From: Symsagittifera roscoffensis
Taxonomy: Eukaryota > Xenacoelomorpha > Acoela > Convolutidae
NCBI RefSeq assembly: GCF_963678635.1
Contig: NC_087063.1
Coordinates: 42,234,759-42,298,758, forward strand
Reading direction: 5' to 3'
Length of the DNA: 64,000 bases
Part shown: positions 26,332 through 36,479 of the stretch, in pieces
Layout of the letters: each line of letters opens with the position of its first letter
Numbering within the stretch: position 1 is the first letter of the stretch
The notes under the pieces: model-generated
The model's input: only the letters and a program-made list of their open reading frames with translations
Databases searched by the model: none
Told to the model about the DNA's origin: nothing
Program-made: the position numbers and the translations under genes

Positions 26332-27089
26332 AATTTTTCTATATTTTCCTTTGCATACAAACAAACAGTTTTCATAAAATTTTCTCGATTATTTTAATAG
26401 TAATTTTTTTGATATTCAATTATTTTTTCTATACTTTCACTTCTATAATTCTTACTATAATACAATCTACAAATTTTACCTTCATTTCTTAATCCATCCT
26501 TAGAATCTTTTCTTTTAAAACAATTTTCTGTAAAACAAATGAAATCACATTTATTACAACGTTTTGTTGCAGCAAAATCAATAATTGCTCTACTCAAATG
26601 ATTTCCCATTTACTATAACACTTCTTCTTTAAATGAATTATTGGAAGTATCCAAATTGAACGTTTTCAATGTTATTTAAAAAGTAACTTTTGCTATCGGC
26701 ACTACTTGAACAATTTTTAATAATTTTACTCAAATATATCTCATAAAAATCAGTCTGAATTGATAAAACAGTATGCTTAATTGGATTTTCTACATCATAA
26801 TTCATCAAACAACTATAATATTCTTCAAATGTAATTTTCTTACTTGCAACCTTAGAAACTCCTTTAATCTTTCTATGTGTTTCTCCATTCTCAATAAAAG
26901 AATAACTTTTGGATTTCAATGCTATAAATTTATCAATCCAAAGACCTTCTGGAGTCTCCACTTTAAACCGACCTAGTACTTTTTCATTTTTTTTTCAATA
27001 TAACTCTGGCCATTTTTTCAAGCTACTAAAATCAAAATAATCTTTTAAAATGTTAAGATCTTAAGTGATATCTTTAGTTTTTATACTCA
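26332..27089. repeat. Internal Polinton duplication, copy A'
   Basis: 758 bp nearly identical to 24,644-25,402; this copy is contiguous with the polymerase B body. It ends on the HNH side where the foreign insert begins. Confidence 0.9.
26333..26609 (-). pseudogene. Truncated HNH-type gene, N-terminal duplicate
   Basis: Begins MGNHLSRAIIDFAATKRCNK at 26,609. It carries the same zinc-binding cysteines as the 24.28-24.92 kb gene, and is cut off by the insert at 26,332. A TAA lies before NNREN, where the other copy has TAA TAA. Confidence 0.75.
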
Positions 27090-29880
27090 CAATTAGGGAA
27101 TCTGTATCAACATAATGTAATTTCAATGATTCCTCACCAAAATAAGGTTGCAGCACATCATAATAAGTTTTATACATATGTAACTTACTCAACTCTAAAA
27201 CAGTAAATCCTGTATATAATGGTTTATCAAACTTTACATTATTTTTTTTTAATGATAAACATCAAAGTTCTCAAAATTATCATTAATATTATTAAAATTA
27301 ACTTTATTAAATTCTTTTATTTTATCAGAATAATCTTTACTGAAGATTTTAACATCTATTCTATTTCTAATATTTTCCAACCGTCTCACCATAAAATGCA
27401 ATATTTAACAATTTAGAGTAATCTTTTTCAAAATCTGTAGTAGAAACAGCTCATATTTAGTATTTAAATAAATAAAAAAACTCAACAAAGGTTTCTGTTT
27501 AAAACTTATTAGATTAATAATTTTAGTTATTCTCATTCCCAATCTAACATAAAATTTTAATAATCTCTAATGACAAAGATAATCTTTCTTAACTAATTGA
27601 TCACAAACTATTTTTTTATTCTTTCTACTAGCATTTACAGATTGCTGATATTCACTTAAATCTTCATCTTCAACAACTATTAACTGGAGCCAATGGAAAT
27701 ATTTGGTTATTTCTTTTATTTTTTTTACTATATTCCAAATCACATTCAACAAAATATCCTACATCAGCATCATCAGCAGTGTTTAATATTTCATTAAACT
27801 TATATTCTTGTTCAAATTTGATTTTAACAAAAGGTAGATATTCACTCATAGCCCAACCATATAAGTTATAAGCATCATTATTTAAAACTTTCTGTTCATC
27901 ATTACTTTCAACATATCTATCTCCCATAACACTACTAACTCCACCTCTAACATTATTTTCTACTAATCTAATCAAAGTATCATCTTTCAAATAATGTAGT
28001 TCAACATCAGTATAGTTAAGGCCTCACAACCAAGTAAACCCTCTTAATGAATAACAAAATAATGGATTAATACCAAATTCTTTCAAACTGATTTCTATAA
28101 AGTTCTCAAATACATCTGTTAAAAAATCAATATCACTCTTTAAATATAAATCTGTTAGATCTCCAAATGTTTTTAAATTATATTTTTCAATAATATAAAA
28201 TGTTCTATTTATGTCTTCTTTTGATAGTTTACTATCTTTCAATAGAGAAAAGAAATCATCTTCGTTTATGTTTTTTAATAATTTATTATCATAATCCTCT
28301 AAGTACTTAGGAAGATCATATGGATGAGCTAACTTTTTTGTTAACAATTAATCTTCAATAAACTTAAATTCTTTCAATCCAGAACTTGATTTATCTAAGC
28401 TTTCGCTGAAGAATCTACAAGAATCTGAAAATCTTAAACAACCAGCTTGAACTGAAATATATCTTTCATTTATTTGTGCTAAAACTTTAAACACAAGTTT
28501 TCTTTCCTGAGATTTTAGATATAAATATTAAAAGAATACATGTGAATCATAGTTAGAATAATTATGAAACATTACTGTTGAAAACTTTCTTTGATTTTCA
28601 TCAGCAGCTAAGTTACAACTATTAAAATCCATTCATCTAAACTTTCCTGTATATAATCAAATTGTTTCAAGCACATCCAACAATGATTAGAGTCCATAAC
28701 AGTTTTTTCATCCATTTTAATATTTGTTTGTCCATAAATATAACTAGCTTTATTTTCTAATTTCAATATTCCATTCACAAATCATTTATTATGTTCATTT
28801 CCTCTACATAGTTTTGAAAATGATTTAATTTAGTTTTCTTGATCGGAAATAAAACTAAATCCAACAGCAGAAGGTTTTTGTTCAATGTTTCTTTCTATAG
28901 TTCCTTTCTTTAAATCAATAACTTCATTGTATCATTCAAAATCTGCATAAACTCTAAAAGGAAAATTAATTTTATAATGAAATTTATTGAATCTTAAGTA
29001 GTCTTCATTAGGCAATCTCATAATAATAGCATCTGATTGACTACATATTTTTAAATGATTATCTAAAGATTGTTGTGTACTAAAACTAGATAAACATCTA
29101 TGACACATAAGATTTTTATTTGTTTGTCTATTTTAAGCAAATGTATGTAACTTTTTTTTACTAATATATAATGACTATCCTAATAGCCAATATTTATAGT
29201 TTCATGAGTGGTATTTGCAACAAGACAATACATTGGATTGAGAATATTTTGATTATTACTATAAAATAAATTATAAACATTTATTTTTAAATTATTTATT
29301 TTTCTATTTTAGGAATATCGTTTAATTTTACAGGATAATCAATTCCAGTCATTTTTATTTCTGATTCATGTTTCCTATAATGAGTTACTCGTGTGACAGG
29401 ATCTGGTGAAGGATGAAAATGTGCAACTAAACACCAAAACAAAAACTTATCATCTTCATTCTGAATATTTAAAATTGATTTATCATCAAAAGGTTATTTT
29501 TTATAAATTCCACCTGTAAGAGATTTAGTTCTATAAAATTTAACATTCATAGTTTTAATTCTTTCAAATATTAATCCAGAATCTTTATTTTCAAGATCTT
29601 CAATTTTAGCTTCTAACAATGTTTTAATATTTTCATTTAAATAAACATTTATTTGTTTTGTTTCAGTTGCTAAACAAACTAATCTTGTTTCATTATTATG
29701 TGAAAATATACATTTAAAGTTTAATTTTAAAAAATTTAATCATATTTTGATTTATAAGTTTTCTATAAATTAAAATTAATTCATTCATAAGTGGATTTGT
29801 ATCTTTCATTGTTACATCATAAATATTTAAATTAATTTTTTCATAGCTTTCTGAATGACTTTTTATATCAATATCATAAT
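26638..29880 (-). pseudogene. polB: Polinton protein-primed DNA polymerase B
   Basis: Family-B, protein-primed polymerase that would replicate the element. Visible blocks in order: an N-terminal 'fHPspDPvTRvthYRKHE' and YPVKLNDIPKIEK region (29.29-29.46 kb); a C2H2 finger (CHRCLSSFSTQQ..., about 29.04-29.11 kb); the exonuclease motif YADFE at 28,935-28,949; DLTDLYLKSDIDFLTDVFEN near 28.1 kb; the palm block NLYGWAMSEYLP near 27.86 kb; the catalytic YVDTDS at 27,097-27,114; and the C-terminal TPEGLWIDKFIALKSKSYSF. About 1080 codons are spanned, normal for Polinton polymerases. Stops include TGA directly after YADFE and in the FTWL.GLNY block, plus several frameshifts. The catalytic DTD itself survives. 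The C-terminus is duplicated at 24.95-25.40 kb. Confidence 0.9.
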
Positions 29881-29894
29881 ATTTAATTTAAATT

Positions 29895-30263
29895 TTAAAG
29901 GGTATGAGCTTTTTTTTCTAATTCATAATTAATACTTTCATTTTTTAATTTCTCCAATGTTAATTCTTCTAATGATGAAATCTTTTCTACTTTAATATTA
30001 TTTTTTGTTTTTTTAATTTTTTTTCCTGTAGCTTTTTCAAGATGTTTCTTACTTTTATTATTTCTAGCAAATGAATTAGTTAGAACATCGAAATCACAAA
30101 CATCCCAAAATTTATTTTTTACATTTCTTAGTATTCTTTCACTAAAAAGATCTCCAATAAGATTTTCTTCTTGATTAAGATCATTCAATAATCTTATATT
30201 ATTTCTAAGATTATTAATTTGTTCTCGATCACGAGTATTAATTTTTATTTTTTCTTCTTCCAT
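29895..30263 (-). CDS. Charged coiled-coil-like ORF, 122 aa
   Basis: Intact frame from MEEEKIKINTRDREQINNLR to a stop at 29,895, between integrase and polymerase B. Rich in Lys, Glu, Asn and Leu; residues 15-40 and 90-120 could form helices or coils. Position directly upstream of polymerase suggests an accessory replication protein, or a separate N-terminal module. Unrecognised; one of the few unbroken frames in the element. Confidence 0.5.
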   Translation of the reverse strand: MEEEKIKINTRDREQINNLRNNIRLLNDLNQEENLIGDLFSERILRNVKNKFWDVCDFDVLTNSFARNNKSKKHLEKATGKKIKKTKNNIKVEKISSLEELTLEKLKNESINYELEKKAHTL

Positions 30264-30329
30264 TTGAATTCATTTAATAATGAAGTTATTCTTAAATTGA
30301 TTTTTCAAATTAAAATATATTTAAGCAAT

Positions 30330-31146
30330 TCATTTTTTTTTATTTTCAAGAAAAGAAAAAGAAGATTTCAATAATTCTGGCTCATAATTCTTTCCTAATA
30401 TTTTCTCTCTTTGTTCATCTTCTATCAAATACTGTGGTGGTTCATAATAAACTATTTCATAAATTTTAAATAATTCATATCTCCAATTTGTTGAATTTCC
30501 TTTACTAAACATATGTCTTTCATCTGGAATTCTAACTCAATCATCAATTTTATATTTAGGAGGATTAAAATTTCTTTTATCATAAAATAATTTATGGAAA
30601 TTTTATTCATTTTTCTTTTTTGAACCTTCTACTGGAGTCATTTTTATTTTACTATGTTTTGTATTATTATATTTTTCAACTGTAGATGAAAGAATAGAAA
30701 GCTAGTCAGTTTCACCTTCAACAAATACAGGAACTTTTAATAATTCTCTTAATGTTCTATTAAATTTTTCTACAAAAACTGCTTTCAACTCAATATAAGT
30801 ATGATATAATTCAATATCAATTGATTTAAGAAAAGTAATTAAGTCATTATTAAAGAATTTTTTTCCCTGATCACACCAAACTCTTCTAGGTTTTCTTCCT
30901 GAAAATAGAATAGTTTTGAAAGCTTCTGTTACTGAAATTGAGGATTTAGTTTAATGGAATCGCCCAAGAATACTTACTAAAGTTATCAATACAAGTAAGA
31001 ATAAACTTAAATCCTTTAGTTTATTTTGAAACTTTATCAACATCAATTAAATCTATTGACCGACACTCATTAATAAGTTTAGGTTTTAATTTTTCTCTTT
31101 TGATTTTTCTTTTCATTGGTGTATATAATTCTTTTGTTAATTCCAT
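30330..31146 (-). pseudogene. Polinton retroviral-type (rve) integrase
   Basis: Starts at ATG 31,146 (MELTKELYTPMKRKIK). The catalytic triad is visible: Asp in SIDLIDVDK, Asp in RRVWCDQGKKF, Glu in AVFVEKFNRTL. Other family blocks are ILTCIDNFSKYSW and VEKYNNTKHSKI. The C-terminal chromodomain-like part (VRIPDERHMFSKGNSTNWRY ... YEPELLKS, intact at 30,330-30,512) is typical of Polinton integrases. The enzyme would join the TIR ends to target DNA, making 6-bp duplications as seen here. Breaks: TAA after KVSK, a frameshift near 30,945, TAG after GETD, TAA after KKKNE, TGA before VRIPDE. A clear N-terminal HHCC finger was not found. Confidence 0.92.
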
Positions 31147-31154
31147 TTTGTTTA

Positions 31155-31610
31155 TTAAATTCCCGACATTCTCATATAGAGTCCATTACCTTGAATATTA
31201 CCAACACGTTTCATTCCTTTACCAGTTGCAAGAAACTTTCCTGCTTGAGCTCCAGCACTCATAATAGCAGCAGGATTCTTTGATCCAAGAGCTGCTCCCA
31301 TACTAACTCCCATATTCAAAGCTTTCATTGGATCTTTAGCAAAATTATTTCCTATATAAGCTCCAGCTGGTTTAAGAGCTTTAATCCATACTTTCTTGAA
31401 AAATTAACCCAATTTTTCATCTCTAGCAATTTCGGCATTAGTACAATAAACTGACTTATTTCTCCGACACCTATTATATTGTCCTTCAATTTGCATCCTT
31501 CCATTTCCTGTAACATTTGGATAAGCTTTTAAAAAACCACTATAATGTTTACCACCAACACACACCAACTGTTATCTAGTTTACAACTCATTTAATAAAT
31601 AAAAATACTT
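31155..31610 (-). pseudogene. Glycine-rich small virion-type protein
   Basis: About 150 codons. Starts near ATG 31,610, changes frame near 31,560, then reads GGKHYSGFLKAYPNVTGNG and, after one TAA (following RDEKLG), PAGAYIGNNFAKDP ... GAALGSKNPAAIMSAGAQAG and ends GLYMRMSGI. The middle is Gly/Ala-rich and could be a membrane-active or capsid-lining segment. Similar Gly-rich late proteins flank capsid genes in many Polintons, but I cannot name this one. Confidence 0.45.
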
Positions 31611-31724
31611 ATATTTCAGAATAAAAAGGTAATGGAGATTCTATATTTTTGGAGAGGTAATGAAGATTCTATATTTTCATTAATTTTTTTAAAATTTATT
31701 GTTAGAAAAAATATTAATATTTAT

Positions 31725-32372
31725 ATTTATAACTTTTTGATTTCATTGAATTTTCAACTGCTTTCGATATTTCTTGTTGAAGATTATCAGGTACATTAAA
31801 CATTTTGAAAAAATCATCAGGATTACGATCAGTCTTACTTTTTAGAGTTTTCTTATTATTTTAATAATATTCACATTTATTATATAGTTTTCTATATTCT
31901 TTTTCATCAATTTTCTTATCCATCATTGCTTCTTTGTGCAATTGTTCAAATTCAATTTTCATCATCTTAGCCAATAATTCAATTCTCGAATATCTCCTTC
32001 TTTTCTTGTTATAGAGATAATTAGTTAAAGTTAGTAAAACTCCAGCACAACTAACACTAGCACCAACAATAGGTACACCAACAATAACACCAACTTCAGT
32101 AGCAGATAGAGAAGAACCAACAGCAATGCTAGAAATAGCTCCAATTAATTCTCCAGCTAATAGAACATAATTACCTCTTTTAACATTTTTAATTTTCGTT
32201 TCATTTTTTTTATTACTTCAGCATCAAGAAACTTTTTAATATCCTGAATATTGTAAAGTGACGAATTAAAATTGTATTCTTTTTTCAATCTTACTTCTAA
32301 CTTTTCTTGCATTGTCATAGTATCAAGTTCCTTGTTTAATTGTATAAAAGTGTTTAGTTGTGGTGTACTCAT
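31725..32372 (-). pseudogene. Membrane protein with Gly/Val-rich TM segment
   Basis: Begins MSTPQLNTFIQLNKELDTMT at 32,372 with a helical, charged N-terminal part (71 residues to 32,157). A one-base slip in an A run moves the frame into a long hydrophobic stretch (LLAGELIGAISSIAVGSSLS ... GVIVGVPIVGASVSCAGVLL, about 32.03-32.15 kb). A basic Lys/Arg patch and a coiled tail then run to about 31,725; one TAA lies in the tail. A hydrophobic glycine-rich hairpin followed by basic residues suggests a membrane-interacting virion component. No family name is offered. Confidence 0.5.
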
Positions 32373-32381
32373 TTATTGATA

Positions 32382-32590
32382 TAAAATTTAATCTTCAAGT
32401 AAAGCTTCTTCTTTATTTCTCAAATAATCATAAAAATGATCAAATTCTTTTTAAACTATTCCATCTAATTTTTCTCTTTTTTCTTTTTTTCTAACTCTAT
32501 CATCTATTCTTTTTTCATTAAAAATAAAGCTAAAAATTAAAAGATTTCTTTTAGTTGTTACATCCATATTATTCATATTAATTATCATTT
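32382..32590 (-). pseudogene. Small charged protein, about 65 aa
   Basis: Starts MNNMDVTTKRNLLIFSFIFN just upstream of the membrane-protein gene and continues with Arg/Lys/Glu/Asp-rich sequence. A TAA lies after DGIV, then the frame reads KEFDHFYDYLRNKEEALLED to a stop. Same strand and tight spacing as its neighbours. Function unknown. Confidence 0.4.
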
Positions 32591-32830
32591 CTTCAAAGTG
32601 CTTCATTTATTTGACCAAAAATATGCTTTTGTCTTTGAATTTTTTTCTCGTTTAGATCCTGTAAAAAGTTAACTTGTGTTTGAGTAAATCCAATTTCCAA
32701 TAGTATTTCAGGTTTAAAAACAGCATAAACTAAAAGTAATGTTCTTTCATATCTTACATCCAAAAGTATATCTTCAAAATATTCTTCAAATTAATAATGT
32801 GAAATAATGATATTTGAAAATCCCATATCT
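32590..32830 (-). pseudogene. Small protein, about 80 aa
   Basis: Starts MGFSNIIISHY, then a TAA and an open stretch (EDILLDVRYERTLLLVYAVF ... QRQKHIFGQINEAL), ending with TGA and TAA within a few codons. Helical in appearance. It sits between the fibre-like gene and the small charged gene; unrecognised. Confidence 0.4.
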
Positions 32831-32853
32831 GAACAATAATTATTTGCTTCTTC

Positions 32854-33774
32854 CTAAACTAACCTTATATTTTGAATTGAGTTGTAATCAGAAAATTCAA
32901 CTGTTTGCTCAATCCAAACATTACCAGAATCACCAGTTAAAGTTAATTCAGTTAGCCAATCAACTCCAATTGAAATATTCAACTCTAAAATCACACATGC
33001 TATTTCCGTATCTATTATAATAAAATAAATACTTTTAACTTTAGATAAGTCTCTCCTTGCCATTGCGAATTTTCGAGCTCCAAAGTAAGGATTAGATGAT
33101 TCTGTAAAACAATAAAAATTTCCTATTGGTGGTAGTGAAGTTGGTCCAGTTCCTGCTGATGGTGTAGTACTAGTGCTTGTTTTAAAATAATTAGAATCAT
33201 TTAAACCTCCAAACATTTCGAAGGCCCAAGGATCCCACAAACTTTGACCTGCACCAATGCCAAATTCTAAAACTTCTCCTTTAAACGCAGATAAAGTTAA
33301 AACTTGTGATATAGCATAATTTAAAGTAACCAAATCAACAACATCATTATTATTTACAGGAGATTCATTTATAGTAATTTGATTAACATTTAATAATATT
33401 TTATTATTGCATCCAATATTAGAAATATTTCATAACTATGTTCCATCATCAATAAAAGAATTATCTCCGAAAAATTGTTTGGTTACAACTTCATTAAGTT
33501 TTGTTGGTTGCTTATTTATAATGATTTGTTTTACTGATATTGTGGTATCTTTTTTTCATTAAGTTCCATCATCAATAACTGCAGATCTTTTGTTAACTGC
33601 ATCTCCTTCTTCTATTGGATCAGGAACATTTTTAATTTTGAATTGGTTCTTCGTACCAATATCTTCTTCAACTTCACTTTCTAAATAATTTGTTCTAACA
33701 TATGCTTTTGATGCAAAATTGGTATTGGACAAGGATGATCTACTAGCAGAACCACCAAATTTTGATATAGTCAT
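32854..33774 (-). pseudogene. Fibre-like Polinton structural protein
   Basis: One reading frame of 307 codons from MTISKFGGSASRSSLSNTNF at 33,774 to the stop at 32,854, with no frameshift. The N-terminal part has short tandem modules of the kind found in tail-fibre-like proteins ('KNQFKIKNVPDPIEEGDAVN', and two copies of an 'IDDGT' or 'FIDDGT' motif each followed by about 45 residues). A larger C-terminal domain is rich in aromatic and Gly residues (EFGIGAGQSLWDPWAFEMFG). Such proteins occur in invertebrate Polintons near the capsid genes; a role in virion decoration or attachment is inferred. In-frame stops occur only after the two DDGT motifs (TAA TGA, and TAG TTA TGA), which is odd. Confidence 0.6.
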
Positions 33775-33823
33775 TTAATATTGCAAAATAGGATCAAATA
33801 AAATTTTAATAATAACTTTTTCA

Positions 33824-34217
33824 TCACAAAATATTTTGATTCATAAGATAAAGAAAATATAAACAATAAGGTGCACATAAAGATCTTTCTTTATCTTGTA
33901 ATATATTATCTGAAAAATGAATAGGTTTTGTTAATTTTTCAATAGGTGGACCACCAAAAGAATCAAAATAAAAATTTTTATAAACGGTAGTATAAAAAGC
34001 AACCCAATGTGTACCACCATTTGAACCATCATCAATATTAATTTTTCCACAATCTTTGAATTTACTTTCCATCTGATTTCCATTTCTATCTATTAAAACT
34101 TAAAATCTTAAATAAACTCCAAAGTTTTTTAAATTTATTTTATAAGATACTTCATATAATTTTTATTGAGTTAGTACTTTTATTTTTTAAATTTTAATTT
34201 TTCATAAATTCTTCCAT
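33824..34217 (-). pseudogene. Adenain-like cysteine protease (PRO)
   Basis: The open part (33,824-34,072, 82 residues) carries the hallmarks of the adenovirus-type/Ulp1 fold protease: NGGTHWVAFYT (catalytic His), FYFDSFGGPP (Asp plus the conserved SFG), and LCAPYCLYFLYL near the C-terminus (catalytic Cys region). It would cleave capsid precursors. The part upstream to a possible ATG at 34,217 is riddled with stops, so the N-terminal third is ruined. Position between the major capsid and fibre genes is usual for Polintons. Confidence 0.85.
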
Positions 34218-34225
34218 TTATATTA

Positions 34226-35484
34226 TTAAATTACATCTATAATTCGTCCTTCATTTGTTCGCATTGTTAAAGTTCTTTGTCTTATTAGAATATAAAATAA
34301 TCTACTATTTTCAGGATCATCTCTATATTTATTAACTAGTTTTATAGTGTTAGGTGAAATGTAATCATCTTGAAATCTTAGATCATGAATATTAATTGGA
34401 TATAATTCTTTTAATTCTTCAAATGTTATATAAGGATTAAACCATGGTTCTCCGACATAATTTCTATAAAATTCCAGGAGAGTTAAATAATAATTACGAT
34501 AATTATCTGTAGCAAAATCAATATCTTTAAATTTATTTGGATATCTCTTTCCATCAATATGAACATAAGTACTTAGTAAGTTTCTATTATAAAATATTGA
34601 AATATTTTGTGATTTATTTTCAATATGTGCTCTATCAATATTTTGATGTATAAAAATTAAATATTTTGGTGCATTAGAATTAGATTTAATTCCTATATCA
34701 ACCTCCGTTTCAAGTTCATTTCCCAGAAGTTTTCTAGCAATAACAAATTCATCATAAGATATCTGAAAATCAATCATGATTGCTTGATCAAAATAAATAT
34801 TTGTTTCTGTAGATGGAATATAAGTTGCTACATATAAATACAATTTGTTATTTATAACATTTTTATCATCAACCAAGGTTGAAAAAACTACATCTTCAAA
34901 ATCAGATGTCTTCAAAGAGCATTGATAACTTAATCCTTTTGTAATTTTCTTAAAAGTTTTACAAAACCCAAATAAATCCTTTAGTGGATGTGTAGCAAAT
35001 GATTTTCCTTTATTAGCATCATTTGCATGTCAATTAATAAGTCTATTCTTAAGTAATGTATTAGAATCTGTTGGCGTTGCACCAGTAGAATCTTCGTTAA
35101 AATATGTTAGTGTATTTTCATCTTCACTTGTAAGTAGTTTCATCATAGTAGAAGATCTTCCGACAAATTTATTCTCTTCAAATATATTTCCAGTTGTTGT
35201 TGATAATGTTGCTTCTAAAAATACGTAAGCTAATGCATTATTAACTAATCTAATCTGATCAGCATTAGCGAAATTAGTGTTATCATCTTTTCTTACTGTT
35301 ATATCAAATTCAAGATAAGCCCCTCCTACTTGTATATAATTTAAATTTTCATCAAAATTAAATTCTATCGGTCTACCTGGTTCAATTATAATATTATCAC
35401 CTAACTAATGATAAGTTTGATGATAATTATTTTATCTTCTGAAACTATTTCATTTATAGTTTGAAACACTGTGGGTATACTCAT
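34226..35484 (-). pseudogene. Double-jelly-roll major capsid protein
   Basis: About 420 codons, normal for Polinton major capsid proteins. Starts MSIPTVFQTINEIVSEDK at 35,484; a frameshift near 35,405 leads into IEPGRPIEFNFDENLNYIQV and YLEFDITVRKDD. Another family block is LFGFCKTFKKITKGL. The C-terminal 229 residues are an intact frame (34,226-34,915) containing YLYVATYIPSTETNIYFDQA, PKYLIFIHQNIDRAH and IHDLRFQDDYISPNTIKL. It would build the icosahedral shell. A TGA lies in the LIN.HAND segment near 35,030. Assignment rests on overall resemblance to invertebrate Polinton capsid proteins and its place beside the protease and penton-like gene. Confidence 0.82.
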
Positions 35485-35503
35485 TTATTAAATAAAAAAG
35501 TCA

Positions 35504-35672
35504 TTAACTTATAACATAAAAACCTTTACCAGATATTAGTTTTTTTTCTAAATTGTTTTAAATCTTTGTGTAATATTTTTTTATAAAGATTTTCTTTTAT
35601 TCTTTCTTTTATGTTATAAGGTCTTTCTAACACGGAACTTAGTTACCTTTTACTTCTATTTAGTATTGGCAT
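35504..35672 (-). pseudogene. Small basic protein, about 55 aa
   Basis: From ATG 35,672 (MPILNRSKR, then TAA) through SSVLERPYNIKERIKENLYK to a stop at 35,504, with a one-base slip in an A run before the end. Strongly basic; a DNA-packing or virion-core role is possible but unproven. Confidence 0.45.
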
Positions 35673-35681
35673 TTATCATAT

Positions 35682-36337
35682 TTAAATCTCTTGAATCGAT
35701 ATTGTGAAAACTACATTATCTTCATTTAAACTAACAAGTTTTTAATCTTTATCAATCAACTTAAAAGTCATACTATTTATTTGATAGGTTTGAATCAAAT
35801 CATGCCATATAATTTCACCTCTAAATTGCTCAACATAGAGCAAGTCAGGATTAACACCAAAACTCCAATTATGAATTATTCCTGATATATCACCTTTTAT
35901 AATCATTCCATTAGAAGTACTACAATTAATTAATAAATTACTTGTAGATAAAATATCAACAATTTTATTTGATGTGTTTCTTACACTAGTTAGTAATCTT
36001 TCATTAAATCCTAAAAGTTCCCTATATTTTTTCCTGGTTGTGTAAAATCAACCTGATAATTATTTGTTATTTCAGTTATTGCTCTTGATGTTGCATCATT
36101 AGTAATTATTTTTACAAATGCTTCATCAACTTCACCAACATCTCCATTTATTTTCATAATTCTTTGAATTTCAAGATCAATCATACTAACTTCATATGCA
36201 CCAGGTGTTATGATTATTGTTTTCCAAGTTAATCCATTATCAGATGAATAAAAAATATTATTATTTTTTGTTGTTATATTAAAAACACTATTATATGTTG
36301 AAAGAGAAGTAACAGCAATTCTCCAATCAACTATCAT
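35682..36337 (-). pseudogene. Penton-like minor capsid protein
   Basis: About 218 codons. Starts MIVDWRIAVTSLSTYNSVFN at 36,337; the first 108 codons are open. They contain the 'YNSxFNIT.KNN.F.YSS' and 'ITPGAYEVSMIDLEIQRIM' blocks I associate with the Polinton penton-like single-jelly-roll capsid protein. A frameshift near 36,010 leads into the second half, ending FTISIQEI with a stop at 35,682. It would sit at the capsid vertices. The start overlaps the end of the upstream small ORF by 11 bp. Confidence 0.7.
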
Positions 36338-36476
36338 CTAAAATCAAAGGATGAACTAATTCTTCTTCATGATATGATTCACTCATTCCAGTAAAAATTG
36401 TTTTTTTTATTTTAGGTTTTGTATGTAATCTAACATCTGATAAAATTTTCATGTTTTCTATTAGTGCTTTATGCAT
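36327..36476 (-). CDS. 49-aa ORF overlapping the minor capsid gene
   Basis: Intact: MHKALIENMKILSDVRLHTK ... EEELVHPLILDDS. It starts four bases below the stop of the upstream gene (36,480) and its TGA (36,327-36,329) overlaps the minor capsid start (36,335-36,337) by 11 bp, a virus-like packing. Function unknown. Its clean frame among broken neighbours may be just its small size. Confidence 0.5.
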   Translation of the reverse strand: MHKALIENMKILSDVRLHTKPKIKKTIFTGMSESYHEEELVHPLILDDS

Positions 36477-36479
36477 TTA

